The position numbers and the translations under genes were made by a program. This document shows, piece after piece, positions 52,982 through 62,786 of a stretch of DNA of 64,000 bases. The notes beneath the pieces are model-generated. The model did not search any database. It was not told the DNA's origin and worked only from the letters and a program-made list of their open reading frames with translations. Source of the DNA: Mycobacterium cookii (GTDB lineage: Bacteria > Actinomycetota > Actinomycetes > Mycobacteriales > Mycobacteriaceae); contig NZ_AP022569.1 of the NCBI RefSeq assembly GCF_010727945.1, forward strand, positions 1,488,001 through 1,552,000, in the 5' to 3' direction. Each line of letters opens with the position of its first letter. Position 1 is the stretch's first letter.

Positions 52982-55957
52982 ATGCGACGGCTAGCCGCTT
53001 TCGTGGTGCGGTGGCCTTGGGTTGTGATTGGGCTGTGGCTTGCGGTCGCGGCCGCTCTACCACTGACTTTCCCGTCGCTGAGCGAGATGGCACAGAAGCA
53101 TCCGCTGGCGATCCTGCCCAGCGACGCGCCGTCGAACGTCACCGCGCGCAAGATGACCGAGGCTTTCCACGAATCAGGTTCAGAGGACCTGCTGCTGGTG
53201 GTTCTGACCGACGACAAGGGTCTCGGTCACGACGACGAGGCCGTGTACGGCAAATTGGTCGACGCGCTGCGCAAAGACACCAAGAACGTGGTGATGCTGC
53301 AGGACTTCATCGCCACGCCGCCACTGCGCTCCGTCGTGACCAGCAAAGACGACAAAGCCTGGGTGCTGCCCGTCGGCGTGGCAGGTGAATTGGGGACGCC
53401 GCGATCCTACGAAGCGTTCAACCAGATCAGTGACGTCATCACCCATACCGTGGCCGGCACGTCGCTGCGGGCGAACATCACCGGGCCGGCGGCAACGGTC
53501 GCCGACCTGACCGTCGCTGGCGAGAACGATCGCCTTCCGATCGAGCTGGCGATCGGCGTGCTGGTGCTCATCGTCTTACTGGTGGTGTATCGCAGCGTGA
53601 TCACCATGCTGCTGCCGCTGATGACGATCGGCCTGTCCCTGGTGATCGCGCAGTCGCTGGTGGCCGCCTTCTCGCAAATCACCGGCACCGGCGTCTCGAA
53701 CCAGTCGAACGTCTTCTTGAGTGCGATCATGGCCGGCGCCGGCACAGACTATGCGGTCTTCCTGATCAGCCGCTATCACGACTATCTGCGATCCGGCGAA
53801 ACGTCCGACCAGGCCCTTAAGAGAGCACTGATCTCGATCGGAAAGGTCGTCGCCGCCTCCGCCACTACGGTCGGCATCACCTTCCTGCTGATCAGCTTCG
53901 CCCGCATGGGCGTGTTCCAGACCGTCGGCATCGCGTCGGCGATCGGGATCGGCGTCGCTTTCCTGGCCGCGGTGACGCTGCTACCGGCAATCCTGGCGCT
54001 CGCGGGCCCTCGCGGCTGGGTCAAGCCACGGCGCGAATTGACCGCCCGATTCTGGCGGCGTTCGGGCGTCCGCATCGTGCGTCGTCCCAGGACCCACCTG
54101 GTTGCCAGCCTGATCGTGCTGGCCATCCTGGCCAGCTGCTCGGCCTTCGTGCGCTACAACTACGACGATCGCAAGGCCCTTTCAGCGTCCACTCCCAGTT
54201 CGGTCGGCTACACCGAACTCGATCGCCATTTCCCGGTGAACCAGTCCATCCCGGAGTACATCCTCATCCAGTCGCCACACGACCTGCGCAACCCGCAGGC
54301 GCTGGCCGACCTGGAGCAGATGGCCGACCGCGTCAGCCAGCTGCCGAACGTCGCGGCGATCAGCGGCATCACCCGGCCGACCGGAAACGTGCCGGAGCAA
54401 TTCCGGGCCACCTACCAGGCGGGCGCCATCGGATCGTTCCTGCAGGGCGGCTCGGAGCTGATCAGCGACCACACCAGCGACCTCAATCGGCTGTCCCAGG
54501 GCAGCGACACGCTGGCCGAGAATCTCGACAGCGTGCGCGGTCAGGTCAGCCAGCTCGCCGCCAGCGTGCAGGAACTGGAGAGCACGTTCACCTCGACAAA
54601 GGACCAGTACAGCGGCGAGACGCTGGTCAAAGAAGTCGACCTTGGCGCGCAACTGGTCGACCACATCGACAAGATCACCAACGACATGGGCTGGAACTTC
54701 ACCGCCGGCAAGAACCTGTTCTCCTGGCTGGGCCCGGTGCTGATGTCCCTGCGCGCTAACCCCGTGTGCGACGCCGACGAATCCTGCACCAACACCCGTG
54801 ACGCGTTCGAGCAGCTTGTGGGTGGGCGCGATCAAGAGGATCTGGACGCGATCAACGATCTGGCGCACCAGATGCAGGAGTATCCAGACAAGAACAAGCT
54901 GAAAGCGTCGTCGGACCGCCTACGTGCGGCGGTCACCAAGCTGAGCGACGTCATGCGTTCCCTCGGCATGGACCAGGCCGGTGGGCTGCAGTCGAACCTG
55001 AACAACCTGCAGAGCGGCGCAGACCAGTTCGCCGGTGGCAGCCGGCAGGTGGCCGACGCGGTCAATCAACTCGTCGATCAGGTCAAGCAGCTGGGAGCCG
55101 GACTGAGCGAATCGGCAACGTTCCTGTTGTCGCTGAAGCACGACGCGTCCCAGCCGACGATGGCCGGGTTCAACATCCCGGCACAGTTGCTGCACCTGGA
55201 CGAATTCAAGAAGGCCGCGAGCATCTTCATGTCGCCGGACGGCCACTCGGTGCGCTACCTCGTCCAGACCAGGCTCAACCCGTTCAGCACCGACGCGATG
55301 GATCAGGTCAACACGATCATGGCGACGGCCAAAGGGGCCCAGCCGAATACCACCTTGTCGGACGCCAAGATCTCGATGGCGGGATTCACCGTGGGCCTCA
55401 AAGACACCCGCGACTACTACAACCACGACATCCGGTTCATCATCGCGATCACGCTGCTGGTGGTCCTGCTGACCCTGATGGTGCTGCTGCGCGCGATTGT
55501 CGCCCCGCTGTACCTGGTTGCCTCGGTGGTGATCTCGTATTTGTCGGCGGTCGGCATCGGCGTGGTGTTCTTCCAGTTCATCCTCGGCCAGCATCTGCAT
55601 TGGAGCGTGCCGCCGCTGGCGTTCGTGGTGCTGGTCGCGGTGGGAGCCGACTACAACATGCTGCTGGTGTCGCGAATGCGCGACGAGTCTCCGCGCAGCA
55701 TTCGCTACGGGATCGTTCGCACGCTGAGCTCGACGGGTGGCGTGATCACCGCGGCGGGCGTCATCTTCGCGGCCTCGATGGCCGGTTTGCTGTTCTCCAG
55801 CATCGGCACCGTCGTGCAGGGTGGGGTCGTCATCGGCGTCGGAATCCTGCTCGACACCTTCCTGGTTCGCACCATCACGGTGCCCGCGTTCGCGGCGCTG
55901 ATCGGGCGGGCGAACTGGTGGCCCTCACGGGCGGCAAGGGTTCGCGCGCCCGAATGA
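52982..55957 (+). CDS. mmpL10: MmpL lipid exporter (MmpL10-like)
   Basis: 991 aa RND-family transporter of the inner membrane. It has an N-terminal helix ([21 protein letters not shown]), a first periplasmic domain and a five-helix bundle with the [16 protein letters not shown] motif in TM4. A large second periplasmic part with coiled-coil helices (about 500-720) follows, and the second bundle contains [16 protein letters not shown]. The paired Asp-Tyr motifs carry the proton path. In the TPP pathway MmpL10 moves the diacyltrehalose intermediate outward, where the PE-PPE enzyme finishes acylation. ATG 52982. Follows papA in the same direction. Confidence 0.9.
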   Translation: MRRLAAFVVRWPWVVIGLWLAVAAALPLTFPSLSEMAQKHPLAILPSDAPSNVTARKMTEAFHESGSEDLLLVVLTDDKGLGHDDEAVYGKLVDALRKDTKNVVMLQDFIATPPLRSVVTSKDDKAWVLPVGVAGELGTPRSYEAFNQISDVITHTVAGTSLRANITGPAATVADLTVAGENDRLPIELAIGVLVLIVLLVVYRSVITMLLPLMTIGLSLVIAQSLVAAFSQITGTGVSNQSNVFLSAIMAGAGTDYAVFLISRYHDYLRSGETSDQALKRALISIGKVVAASATTVGITFLLISFARMGVFQTVGIASAIGIGVAFLAAVTLLPAILALAGPRGWVKPRRELTARFWRRSGVRIVRRPRTHLVASLIVLAILASCSAFVRYNYDDRKALSASTPSSVGYTELDRHFPVNQSIPEYILIQSPHDLRNPQALADLEQMADRVSQLPNVAAISGITRPTGNVPEQFRATYQAGAIGSFLQGGSELISDHTSDLNRLSQGSDTLAENLDSVRGQVSQLAASVQELESTFTSTKDQYSGETLVKEVDLGAQLVDHIDKITNDMGWNFTAGKNLFSWLGPVLMSLRANPVCDADESCTNTRDAFEQLVGGRDQEDLDAINDLAHQMQEYPDKNKLKASSDRLRAAVTKLSDVMRSLGMDQAGGLQSNLNNLQSGADQFAGGSRQVADAVNQLVDQVKQLGAGLSESATFLLSLKHDASQPTMAGFNIPAQLLHLDEFKKAASIFMSPDGHSVRYLVQTRLNPFSTDAMDQVNTIMATAKGAQPNTTLSDAKISMAGFTVGLKDTRDYYNHDIRFIIAITLLVVLLTLMVLLRAIVAPLYLVASVVISYLSAVGIGVVFFQFILGQHLHWSVPPLAFVVLVAVGADYNMLLVSRMRDESPRSIRYGIVRTLSSTGGVITAAGVIFAASMAGLLFSSIGTVVQGGVVIGVGILLDTFLVRTITVPAFAALIGRANWWPSRAARVRAPE

Positions 55958-56000
55958 ACTGTGTGAAACTACGAGTCAAAATGAGTGGTCAGGAGTAGCG

Positions 56001-57143
56001 ATGAAGAAACTACTCGCAGGAGTCAGTGCGCTGGTAACCATCAGCGCCACAGGGTGTTTCGGCGCCGGTACCGCGACGGCCGACAACGGGCCCATCACCG
56101 GGCCGCCGACTCCGGGCGCGCCGGGCGACCAGACCGCCTACGCCCTGGGTGGCGCGCACGTGCTCGGTGTTCCCTATGACCAGTACATCAAGATGGAGGG
56201 CGCGGACTGGTTCCCCGGCCAGCAACGCCAGATCGTTCGGTACCCCGCCGGACAGGTGCAGGGACATGTGCTCGCCAACCTCTTCCCGGGCCTCAAGGGC
56301 GAGATCGACAAGTTCGACCAGCAGTTCCCCGGAGTCGGCCTGGACGGTCCCAGCGTCGGCTGGTCGGTCGACGTGGGCGTCGACAACCTGGACCAGGCAA
56401 TCCGCACCACCGGTCGTCCCGGCACGGCGATCGGCCTGTCTGAGGGCGGGTTCGTCGTCGACGGCGAGCAGGCTCGGCTGGCGACCGCCCCGGACGCTCC
56501 CCCGCCGGACAAACTGAACTTCGCCACCTTCGGCGACCCGATCGGGCATCACGCCTTCGGTCAGAGCTTCCTGACCGCGGTGTTCCCGGTCGGCAGCACC
56601 GTGCCCGCGCTGGACTATGTCATGCCGCCGCCGTACGAGAGCCAGTACGAGACCGACAGGTTCGTGGCCGCCTACGACTCGATCGCGGACTTCCCCGACC
56701 GTCCGGACAACTTGTTCGCCTTCGCCAACACGCTGATGGGCCTGGCCACCGGGCACACCGCGGTGGCGTTCACGAATGCGAGCATGGTGCCGCCGCAGAA
56801 CATCAGGACCACGATCAACTCCAGGGGCGCGAAAGACGTCACGATCATGGTCCCGCAAAAGCACCTGCCGCTGGTCATGCCGCTGAAGTACATCGGGATC
56901 CCCGAGGACACGCTCAACAAACTCGACGCGATCCTGATCCCCCGGGTCAACGCGGGCTATTCCCGCAACGATGACCCGGCGACCGCTCCGGTTCAGGTGG
57001 ACCCGGTGAACGGTTTCGACCCTGCCGAAGTCACTGCGCCGGCCAACCAGGCGACATTCGGCGGTGGCGCGGACCCGTTCTCTCAGATCATCGCGGGAGC
57101 CACGTCCGTGCTATCACATGGAGCAAGCCAAGCCGGCGCCTGA
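56001..57143 (+). CDS. PE-PPE-domain acyltransferase (Chp / TPP PE-type)
   Basis: 380 aa exported serine enzyme. An N-terminal signal sequence ends either in AGTATA (cut near residue 27) or, less typically, in an ATGC lipobox-like site. The PE-PPE alpha/beta hydrolase domain holds the nucleophile Ser147 in GLSEGG. Relatives (Chp1, Chp2 and the PE of the TPP locus) carry out transesterification between acyltrehaloses outside the membrane, making the final polyacyl product. No PE or PPE N-terminal domain is present. It begins 43 bp after mmpL and precedes fadD, the expected TPP gene set. Confidence 0.87.
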   Translation: MKKLLAGVSALVTISATGCFGAGTATADNGPITGPPTPGAPGDQTAYALGGAHVLGVPYDQYIKMEGADWFPGQQRQIVRYPAGQVQGHVLANLFPGLKGEIDKFDQQFPGVGLDGPSVGWSVDVGVDNLDQAIRTTGRPGTAIGLSEGGFVVDGEQARLATAPDAPPPDKLNFATFGDPIGHHAFGQSFLTAVFPVGSTVPALDYVMPPPYESQYETDRFVAAYDSIADFPDRPDNLFAFANTLMGLATGHTAVAFTNASMVPPQNIRTTINSRGAKDVTIMVPQKHLPLVMPLKYIGIPEDTLNKLDAILIPRVNAGYSRNDDPATAPVQVDPVNGFDPAEVTAPANQATFGGGADPFSQIIAGATSVLSHGASQAGA

Positions 57144-57188
57144 TTCCCCCAAGCCCACGCCTATCAGTACGGACGTAATCTAACGCCT

Positions 57189-58931
57189 ATGTCTCAACCA
57201 TCCATTCTCAGCCTGTTGCACGGGCGTGCCAGCATGCGGCCCGGCGATGTGGCATTCACGTACACCGACTACGAGAAGGATTGGGCGGGCGTTCGGGAGA
57301 GCCTCACGTGGTCACAGCTGTACCGTCGAACGCTCAACGTGGCACGCGAACTCAGCCAGCACGGTTCAGCCGGTGACACCGCGGTGATCCTTGCTCCGCA
57401 AGGTCTCGGGTACGTCGTTGCGTTCCTGGGCGCCATGCAGGCCGGGCTCATCGCGGTTCCGCTCCCCTTGCCGCACCGCGGCTCGCATCACGAGCGGGTG
57501 AGTTCGGTCGTTGCCGACACGACGCCCTCCGTCGTTCTCACGACGTCCGCTGTCTCCGATGACGTCGGCGATTATGTTGATCAATCACGGATGGACACCG
57601 CGCCGAAACTGGTGGAGATCGACACGTTGGATCTCGATGTCGACGGCGGGGCAAACGTCAAAAGCTCAGATTCGCCTTCGGTTTCGTACCTGCAGTACAG
57701 CTCGGGTTCGACCCGATTGCCCACCGGGGTGATGATCTCGCACCGCAATGTTCAGGTGAATTTCGAGCAGCTGATGCGCAGCTTCTTCGCGGACTCCAAC
57801 GTGAAATTCGCAACCGATACCACGATCGTGTCGTGGTTACCCCTGTACCACGACATGGGATTGGTGCTGGGAATCTGCGCACCGATCTTGAGCGGCCAGC
57901 GGGTCGAGCTGAGTAGTCCGGTGGCGTTTCTGGAAAGACCTGCCCGGTGGGTGCGATCGCTGGCCCAGCACTCTCAGGCGTGGTCGGCGGCGCCGAACTT
58001 CGCCTTCGACCTGGCAGCCCGCAAGACAACCGACAGTGACCTTGCCGGCCTCGACCTCGGCGGCGTGTTGGGCATCATCAACGGGGCCGAGCGTGTGGAG
58101 CCGGCGACAATGGAACGATTCGCGGATCGGTTCGCGCACTTCAACTTCCGGGACTCGATGCTGCGTCCCTCGTACGGCCTGGCTGAGGCGACCGTCTTCG
58201 TGGCCACCGGAGTCTGGCGTGAAGCCACGCCGGCGATCCACTTCGACGTCGACGAGCTGGCCGCTGGCCGCGTCAAGCGGACTGCGCCTGGCGCCGGAAC
58301 GGCGCTGGTTCAGTACAAAGTGCCGCAGTCACCTTTGGTGCGCATCGTCGACGAGGACACCCACCGCGAATGCCCGTCTGACGTGGTCGGCGAGATCTGG
58401 GTGCATGGCGGCAATGTCGCCGACGGCTACTGGCGCAGGCCCGCGGAAGAGCAGCGTTGCTTCAAGGCAACGCTGCTCGACCCCTCGGCGGGCACGCCAG
58501 ACGGCCCGTGGTTGAGAACCGGCGACCTGGGTTTCATCTCCGGGAACGAATTGTTCATCGTCGGCCGCATCAAGGACCTGGTGATCATCCGCGGTCGTAA
58601 CCACTACCCCGAGGACATCGAGGCCACCGTCCAGGAGATCACGCGCGGGCGGGTCGCGGCGATATCTGTTCCGCTGAACAGTACCGAGCAGCTGGTCACC
58701 GTCGTCGAGATCAAGAAGCGCGGCGACTCCGACGACGAGGATGCGAAGTACCGGCTCAGCGAGCTCAAAAGCGATGTCACATCGGCGATCTCGAATTCAC
58801 ACGGGCTGAACGTCGGGGACCTCGTCCTGGTGGCACCCGGATCGATCCCCACCACGACAAGCGGCAAGGTCCGCCGCGCCGCGTGCGTCGATTTGTACCG
58901 CCAGGACCAGTTCGCCAGATTGGACGCCTGA
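57189..58931 (+). CDS. fadD23: Fatty acyl-AMP ligase (FadD23-like)
   Basis: 580 aa adenylating enzyme of the FAAL class, which activates long-chain fatty acids as acyl-AMP and hands them to a PKS instead of CoA. Motifs: P-loop [12 protein letters not shown] (170-181), [53 protein letters not shown] and the catalytic Lys560 (TTTSGKVRR). The FAAL-type hinge and insertion are consistent with fadD23 of SL/TPP loci. ATG 57189. The partner is expected to be the Pks of this locus. Confidence 0.9.
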   Translation: MSQPSILSLLHGRASMRPGDVAFTYTDYEKDWAGVRESLTWSQLYRRTLNVARELSQHGSAGDTAVILAPQGLGYVVAFLGAMQAGLIAVPLPLPHRGSHHERVSSVVADTTPSVVLTTSAVSDDVGDYVDQSRMDTAPKLVEIDTLDLDVDGGANVKSSDSPSVSYLQYSSGSTRLPTGVMISHRNVQVNFEQLMRSFFADSNVKFATDTTIVSWLPLYHDMGLVLGICAPILSGQRVELSSPVAFLERPARWVRSLAQHSQAWSAAPNFAFDLAARKTTDSDLAGLDLGGVLGIINGAERVEPATMERFADRFAHFNFRDSMLRPSYGLAEATVFVATGVWREATPAIHFDVDELAAGRVKRTAPGAGTALVQYKVPQSPLVRIVDEDTHRECPSDVVGEIWVHGGNVADGYWRRPAEEQRCFKATLLDPSAGTPDGPWLRTGDLGFISGNELFIVGRIKDLVIIRGRNHYPEDIEATVQEITRGRVAAISVPLNSTEQLVTVVEIKKRGDSDDEDAKYRLSELKSDVTSAISNSHGLNVGDLVLVAPGSIPTTTSGKVRRAACVDLYRQDQFARLDA

Positions 58932-58960
58932 GCGGGCAGGCGCCCGCCGCACACTTCCCG

Positions 58961-59617
58961 ATGATCCTCACGGTCCTGCTGATGGCGCTTGCCGTAAGTT
59001 TCGAGCCGTTTCGTGTCGGTATGACCGTGCTGATGCTGAGCAGGCCGAAACCCGCGATGCAGTTGCTGGCGTTCCTGCTGGGTGGCTTCGCGATGGGAAC
59101 GACCGTGGGTCTCGTTGTGCTGTTTATCTTTCGGCGCATCCTGCTCGGGTCCACGTACTTCACGTTGCCGCGGGTGCAGGTTCTGATCGGGCTGTTGTTC
59201 CTGGCGGTCGCGGTGATCGTGGCCGCAAACGTGCCGCGTCGACTCGGCGTCCGGTCGGCCAGATTCACCACACCGGCTCAACGCCTGATGCGCGGAGATT
59301 CGTTGTCGGTCGCGGGAATAGCCGGTCTCAGCATCGCTTTACCGTCGGTTGACTACCTCGCCGCATTGGCCGTCATCCTGGCCTCCGGCGCAACCGCCCC
59401 TACCCAAGTTGCGGCGCTGTTGATGTTCAACGTCGTGGCCTTCGCGCTCGTCGAAATCCCGCTACTGGCTTACTTGCTGGCTCCCAAGCAGACTGCGGCG
59501 TCGATGACGGCACTGCACAACTGGATTCGATCGCGACGCCGACACGAAGTAGCCATCCTGCTGGCCGCGATCGGCGTTGCATTCCTCACCATTGGCGCGG
59601 TCGGGCTGCTGCGCTGA
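58961..59617 (+). CDS. Gap/Sap-type lipid-transport membrane protein
   Basis: 218 aa with six predicted transmembrane helices (for example LTVLLMALAVSFEPFRVGMTVLML and QLLAFLLGGFAMGTTVGLVVLFIF). It belongs to the Gap-like family of small actinobacterial membrane proteins; Gap of the glycopeptidolipid locus and Sap of the sulfolipid locus assist lipid export alongside an MmpL. ATG 58961 lies 29 bp after fadD. The frame is open further upstream but would overlap fadD. It ends the probable papA-mmpL-PE-fadD-gap operon. Confidence 0.85.
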   Translation: MILTVLLMALAVSFEPFRVGMTVLMLSRPKPAMQLLAFLLGGFAMGTTVGLVVLFIFRRILLGSTYFTLPRVQVLIGLLFLAVAVIVAANVPRRLGVRSARFTTPAQRLMRGDSLSVAGIAGLSIALPSVDYLAALAVILASGATAPTQVAALLMFNVVAFALVEIPLLAYLLAPKQTAASMTALHNWIRSRRRHEVAILLAAIGVAFLTIGAVGLLR

Positions 59618-59638
59618 AAGCGCAAGCGCCCGTGGGAC

Positions 59639-60703
59639 TCACGCGGTGTCGAATTTGTCGGCGATGTCCTGCCAGGCTCGGGCGTTCTTGCGCGCGATTT
59701 CGGCGATGGTGCCCGAGCAGTGATTCGGAACAGCCTCAGCGAATTCGTTGCAGGCGCTGATGGCGACCACGACGGTGGACAGCAGCCGTAGTAGCGTGCG
59801 GCCCCGCTCGGACGAGCGGACCGACGGATCGTTTCTCAGTCGCTGCAGCAGATCGGGGCCCCGGACCACCGGGGGCATCGTCGTCTCGGCCGCGGTGATC
59901 TCGCCGAAGCCGACCGGCGGGTTCTCGCGTCGACGCGACGATTTGACGAGAGCGTCGGGCAGCGGACTTTCACCATCGTCGATACGCCGGCGCACATCGC
60001 GCGCGGTTGTCACCGAAACGCCCGCCGACCGGGCGATCTCGCGCAGCGACGCGCGGGGATTGCTGGACAGAAATTCGGCCGCGCGCCGCCGCCCGGCCAA
60101 CGGATTCACCGGCCGGGCCCTGCCGTCTCGCCCGAGCCGGGGGCCCAACTGGGCAACTTCCCCAGTTGCACACCCCCGCAGTTTTCCGACTGTTTTGTTC
60201 GACACCCCCGCGATCAGTCCGATCGACCGATCCGACCAATGCGGGTGCTGTTCGACGATTTTCTGGGCAGCCGCTTTGCGCTCCGAAAGAGTAAGCGGCA
60301 AACCATGAGTGACGTTGAGATGCACCGCAAGCGCGAAGGCCTCCGCGTCGCTGCCGTCGAAGAATGTAGCAGCGATGGTGTCTTCGCCGCGTAATCCGGT
60401 CGCGCGGAGTCGATGCACTCCGTCGATCACCCGCATTGAAGATCGATGAATCACGATCGGAGGCAGGGGCAACGGCGACTGCGCCAGCACACCGGCGTGG
60501 TATTCGTTGAGCTTGGCCTTTCTCGGGCTGTGCGAGTCGCGAATCGACCCCAGTGGAACCTTCTCGACCGGCGACTCGTCGCCGCGTCGGACCCAGTCCC
60601 GCACCGTGCAGTCCGGCGAGGAGTCTGAATCGCCGGAAACATGCGTCAAGGGCGCCCGATGACTTCGGGGAAAGTTCGCGTCACTCTCACTTAATAGAGA
60701 CAT
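59639..60703 (-). CDS. ParB-N domain transcriptional regulator (StrR/NovG-like)
   Basis: 354 aa. An N-terminal ParB-like nuclease/CTPase-type domain (VEKVPLGSI...RKAKLNEYHAGVL...PPIVIHRSSMRVIDGVHRLRA) precedes a helix-turn-helix (SIGLIAGVSNKTVGKLR) and a second HTH-like segment (ASLREIARSAGVSVTTARDVRRRI). This architecture is found in pathway-specific regulators of actinobacterial secondary metabolism (StrR, NovG), not in chromosome partitioning. It is convergent with gap and closes the lipid locus, so it may regulate pks/papA transcription. The start could be 60703 (used) or ATG 60793. Confidence 0.8.
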   Translation of the reverse strand: MSLLSESDANFPRSHRAPLTHVSGDSDSSPDCTVRDWVRRGDESPVEKVPLGSIRDSHSPRKAKLNEYHAGVLAQSPLPLPPIVIHRSSMRVIDGVHRLRATGLRGEDTIAATFFDGSDAEAFALAVHLNVTHGLPLTLSERKAAAQKIVEQHPHWSDRSIGLIAGVSNKTVGKLRGCATGEVAQLGPRLGRDGRARPVNPLAGRRRAAEFLSSNPRASLREIARSAGVSVTTARDVRRRIDDGESPLPDALVKSSRRRENPPVGFGEITAAETTMPPVVRGPDLLQRLRNDPSVRSSERGRTLLRLLSTVVVAISACNEFAEAVPNHCSGTIAEIARKNARAWQDIADKFDTA

Positions 60704-61120
60704 CGGTCTGATAAGCCTGAGCTGTCTTCCTGTTGTTGTTTCACACGACCGCTTGTATGCAATGACGGCTCGGGAACGACAACTGGAAATCACGCGACCA
60801 CAACAATGGAATCACGTCGATGACCACATCCCTGCGTATCTTACGCTCGCGTAGGTTACTCCACAGTAAGATGCCTACTGGCGGTTTGTCAACCGGAAAT
60901 CCGTTGCGTGACCGACCAACTTGTCGGTTGATCGGGTGCTCAGCAGGTCTGCAATCCTTGTGACACAAGACGTTTAGGATGCAAATGCCGAAGGGGACAA
61001 ACCGATGATTCCGGACCAAGTATTTGTCCCACGCATGCCTCGCAACGAGTAGGCGTCGGGTAACGGTGTGCCCAAGCCAGTGAAGATAATGAGGTCTATC
61101 GAATCGGCAAAGGAGCCCCG
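60704..61120. other. Intergenic region with one inverted repeat
   Basis: 417 bp between the ParB-type regulator and the DapB-like gene. A 6 bp inverted repeat ACCGAC-N6-GTCGGT at 60911-60928 could be an operator. The open frame of 142 codons on the minus strand here has an atypical composition rich in Cys, His and Trp and no SD, and is not called. No RNA gene was recognised. Confidence 0.45.
60911..60928. promoter_or_regulatory. Possible operator, ACCGAC-N6-GTCGGT
   Basis: Perfect 6 bp arms with a 6 base spacer in the divergent gap, about 193 bp before the DapB-like start and 208 bp before the ParB-type start. The size suits a dimeric repressor (for example TetR family), but no local TetR gene is present and chance is possible. 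Confidence 0.3.
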
Positions 61121-62179
61121 ATGACCACGAGCAGAGCAGACCGTCCGTTACGCGTGATCCAGTGGACAACCGGGAACATCGGACGGCGATCGCTGCACGC
61201 CATTATCGGCAGACCCGATATGGAATTGGTCGGCGTCTACGCCCACGGGCAAGACAAGGTCGGGGTCGACGCCGCCCAGCTGTCCGGCTGGCTGGAGCCG
61301 ACTGGGATCCACGCCACCAACGACATCGACGCGCTGCTGGCGCTTCACCCCGACGCGTGCTGCTACAACCCGCTGTGGCCCAGCATCGACGAGTTGGTCC
61401 GCCTGCTGGACTCGGGAGTCAATGTGTGTACCAGCGCGGCCTGGATCACCGGCGGCAAGCAGACACCGCAAGACCGGCAGCGCATCGAGGACGCGTGCGA
61501 GCGGGGCCGGTCGACCATCTTGGGCAGCGGCGCGCACCCCGGGATGACGAACCTGGTCGGGATGGCGCTGAGCGGATCCTGCGAACGCGTCGACGAGATC
61601 CGAATCACCGAATCGGTGGACTGCTCGACCTACGAGTCGGCGGAAACCCAGACCGCGATGGGCTTTTCGCAGGACCCGGACACTCCGGGCCTGGCCGAGA
61701 ATGTGCGCCGGGAAAGCGAGGTGTTCGCCGAGTCGGCGGCGATGATGGCCGACGCGATCGGGGCGAAGCTGGACAAGATGACCTTCGACGTGACCTTCAC
61801 GGCCGCCACCGGCGACACCGACCTGGGCTTCATGAAGATTCCGGCCGGCACCGTCGGCAGCGTCTACGGCTACCACCGCGGCTGGGTCGGCGATCACAAC
61901 ATCGTCAGCGTCGGGTTCAACTGGACCATGGGCAATCACGTCGTCCCGCCCAAACCGCTCGAGCACGGGCACGTGATCCAGGTGTTCGGCCTGCCCAACA
62001 TGCGTACGGTCGTGCACTGCCTGCCGCCCAAGGATTGGACCGAACCCGGATTCATGGGTCTCGGCATGATCTACACGGCGATGCCGGTGACCAATGCGGT
62101 ACCCGCGGTCGTCGCGGCCAGGCCGGGAATCGTCACGCTTGCCGACTTACCGCCGATCACCGGCCGCGCCGCGGGGTAG
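61121..62179 (+). CDS. DapB-like NAD(P)-dependent oxidoreductase
   Basis: 352 aa. The N-terminal Rossmann domain of the dihydrodipicolinate reductase type starts RVIQWTTGNIGRRSLHAIIGRPDMELVGVYAH. The C-terminal half is not that of DapB but matches a mycobacterial group often annotated dihydrodipicolinate reductase or diaminopentanoate (amine) dehydrogenase-like. ATG 61121 has AAAGGAG as SD. It forms its own unit, followed by mmpS in the same direction with a 163 bp gap. It is not likely to be the lysine pathway enzyme, and the substrate is unknown. Confidence 0.85.
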   Translation: MTTSRADRPLRVIQWTTGNIGRRSLHAIIGRPDMELVGVYAHGQDKVGVDAAQLSGWLEPTGIHATNDIDALLALHPDACCYNPLWPSIDELVRLLDSGVNVCTSAAWITGGKQTPQDRQRIEDACERGRSTILGSGAHPGMTNLVGMALSGSCERVDEIRITESVDCSTYESAETQTAMGFSQDPDTPGLAENVRRESEVFAESAAMMADAIGAKLDKMTFDVTFTAATGDTDLGFMKIPAGTVGSVYGYHRGWVGDHNIVSVGFNWTMGNHVVPPKPLEHGHVIQVFGLPNMRTVVHCLPPKDWTEPGFMGLGMIYTAMPVTNAVPAVVAARPGIVTLADLPPITGRAAG

Positions 62180-62342
62180 CGGTGCGGGCCTCGTCGCGTC
62201 AAGGGGCCGCACAGAACGCGAGCGTGCCCTATCGTCTAGCATAGTTAGCCGAGCGAAGGGCCTCGGTGCGTCGACCTCGATGACCTGCAGAGGTGAGCTC
62301 TTTCGGCAACGCTGCCCGGGCGGGGAAGCAGGAGGAGACCGA
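62180..62342 (+). promoter_or_regulatory. Leader region of mmpS-mmpL
   Basis: 163 bp with a TAGCAT -10-like element near 62238 and the SD GGAGGA at 62331-62336. A full IdeR box or a clear MarR-type operator is not apparent. Confidence 0.35.
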
Positions 62343-62786
62343 GTGAGAGCAATGTCGATAGGCGGCCTGCTCAAGCGCTGGTGGATTCCGTTATTGCTCA
62401 TCGTCGTGCTGTCCGTCTCCGGTCTCGCCGTGACACGCCTGCACAAGGTGTTCGGCTCCCAAGACCTCAACGCCAACGCAGGAGCCGGGATCAAGATCGT
62501 GCAGTTCAACCCCAAGGTCGTGAAGTACGAGATCTTCGGCGCCCCCGGCAGCACCGCCAACATCAACTACTGGGACGCCGACGCCAACACCCATCAGCTC
62601 AACAATGTGCCGCTGCCGTGGTCGTTCACGCTGTCCACCACGCTGCCCACGGTGAGCGCGAACATCATGGCGCAGACCGACGGCGGCCACATCGGTTGTC
62701 GCATCACCGTCGACGGGGAGTTGCGCGAGCACCAGAGTTCCGACGGCCACAACGCCCAGACCTACTGCCTGGTGAAGTCCGCATGA
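62343..62786 (+). CDS. MmpS accessory membrane protein
   Basis: 147 aa. One N-terminal transmembrane helix ([18 protein letters not shown], about 14-31) is followed by an extracytoplasmic beta-rich domain with the MmpS pattern ([34 protein letters not shown], and [12 protein letters not shown] with a Cys pairing with the late Cys). GTG 62343 lies 6 bases after GGAGGA (62331-62336), better placed than the in-frame ATG at 62352. It overlaps mmpL by ATGA. MmpS4/5 proteins work with MmpL4/5 in siderophore export and drug efflux. Confidence 0.92.
   Translation: MRAMSIGGLLKRWWIPLLLIVVLSVSGLAVTRLHKVFGSQDLNANAGAGIKIVQFNPKVVKYEIFGAPGSTANINYWDADANTHQLNNVPLPWSFTLSTTLPTVSANIMAQTDGGHIGCRITVDGELREHQSSDGHNAQTYCLVKSA

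Noticed and set aside
56001..56100. PE-PPE protein as a lipoprotein (ATGC)
   Set aside because: The -3 residue is Ala rather than Leu/Val/Ile, and a normal signal peptidase I site (TATA) follows a few residues later, so lipidation is unlikely.
60741..61169. 142-codon minus-strand ORF in the gap before the DapB-like gene
   Set aside because: It overlaps the start of the downstream gene, lacks an SD and has atypical Cys/His/Trp-rich composition.
62225..62260. GTTAGCC half-site before mmpS as an IdeR box
   Set aside because: About half of the consensus positions match and no second half-site is present.
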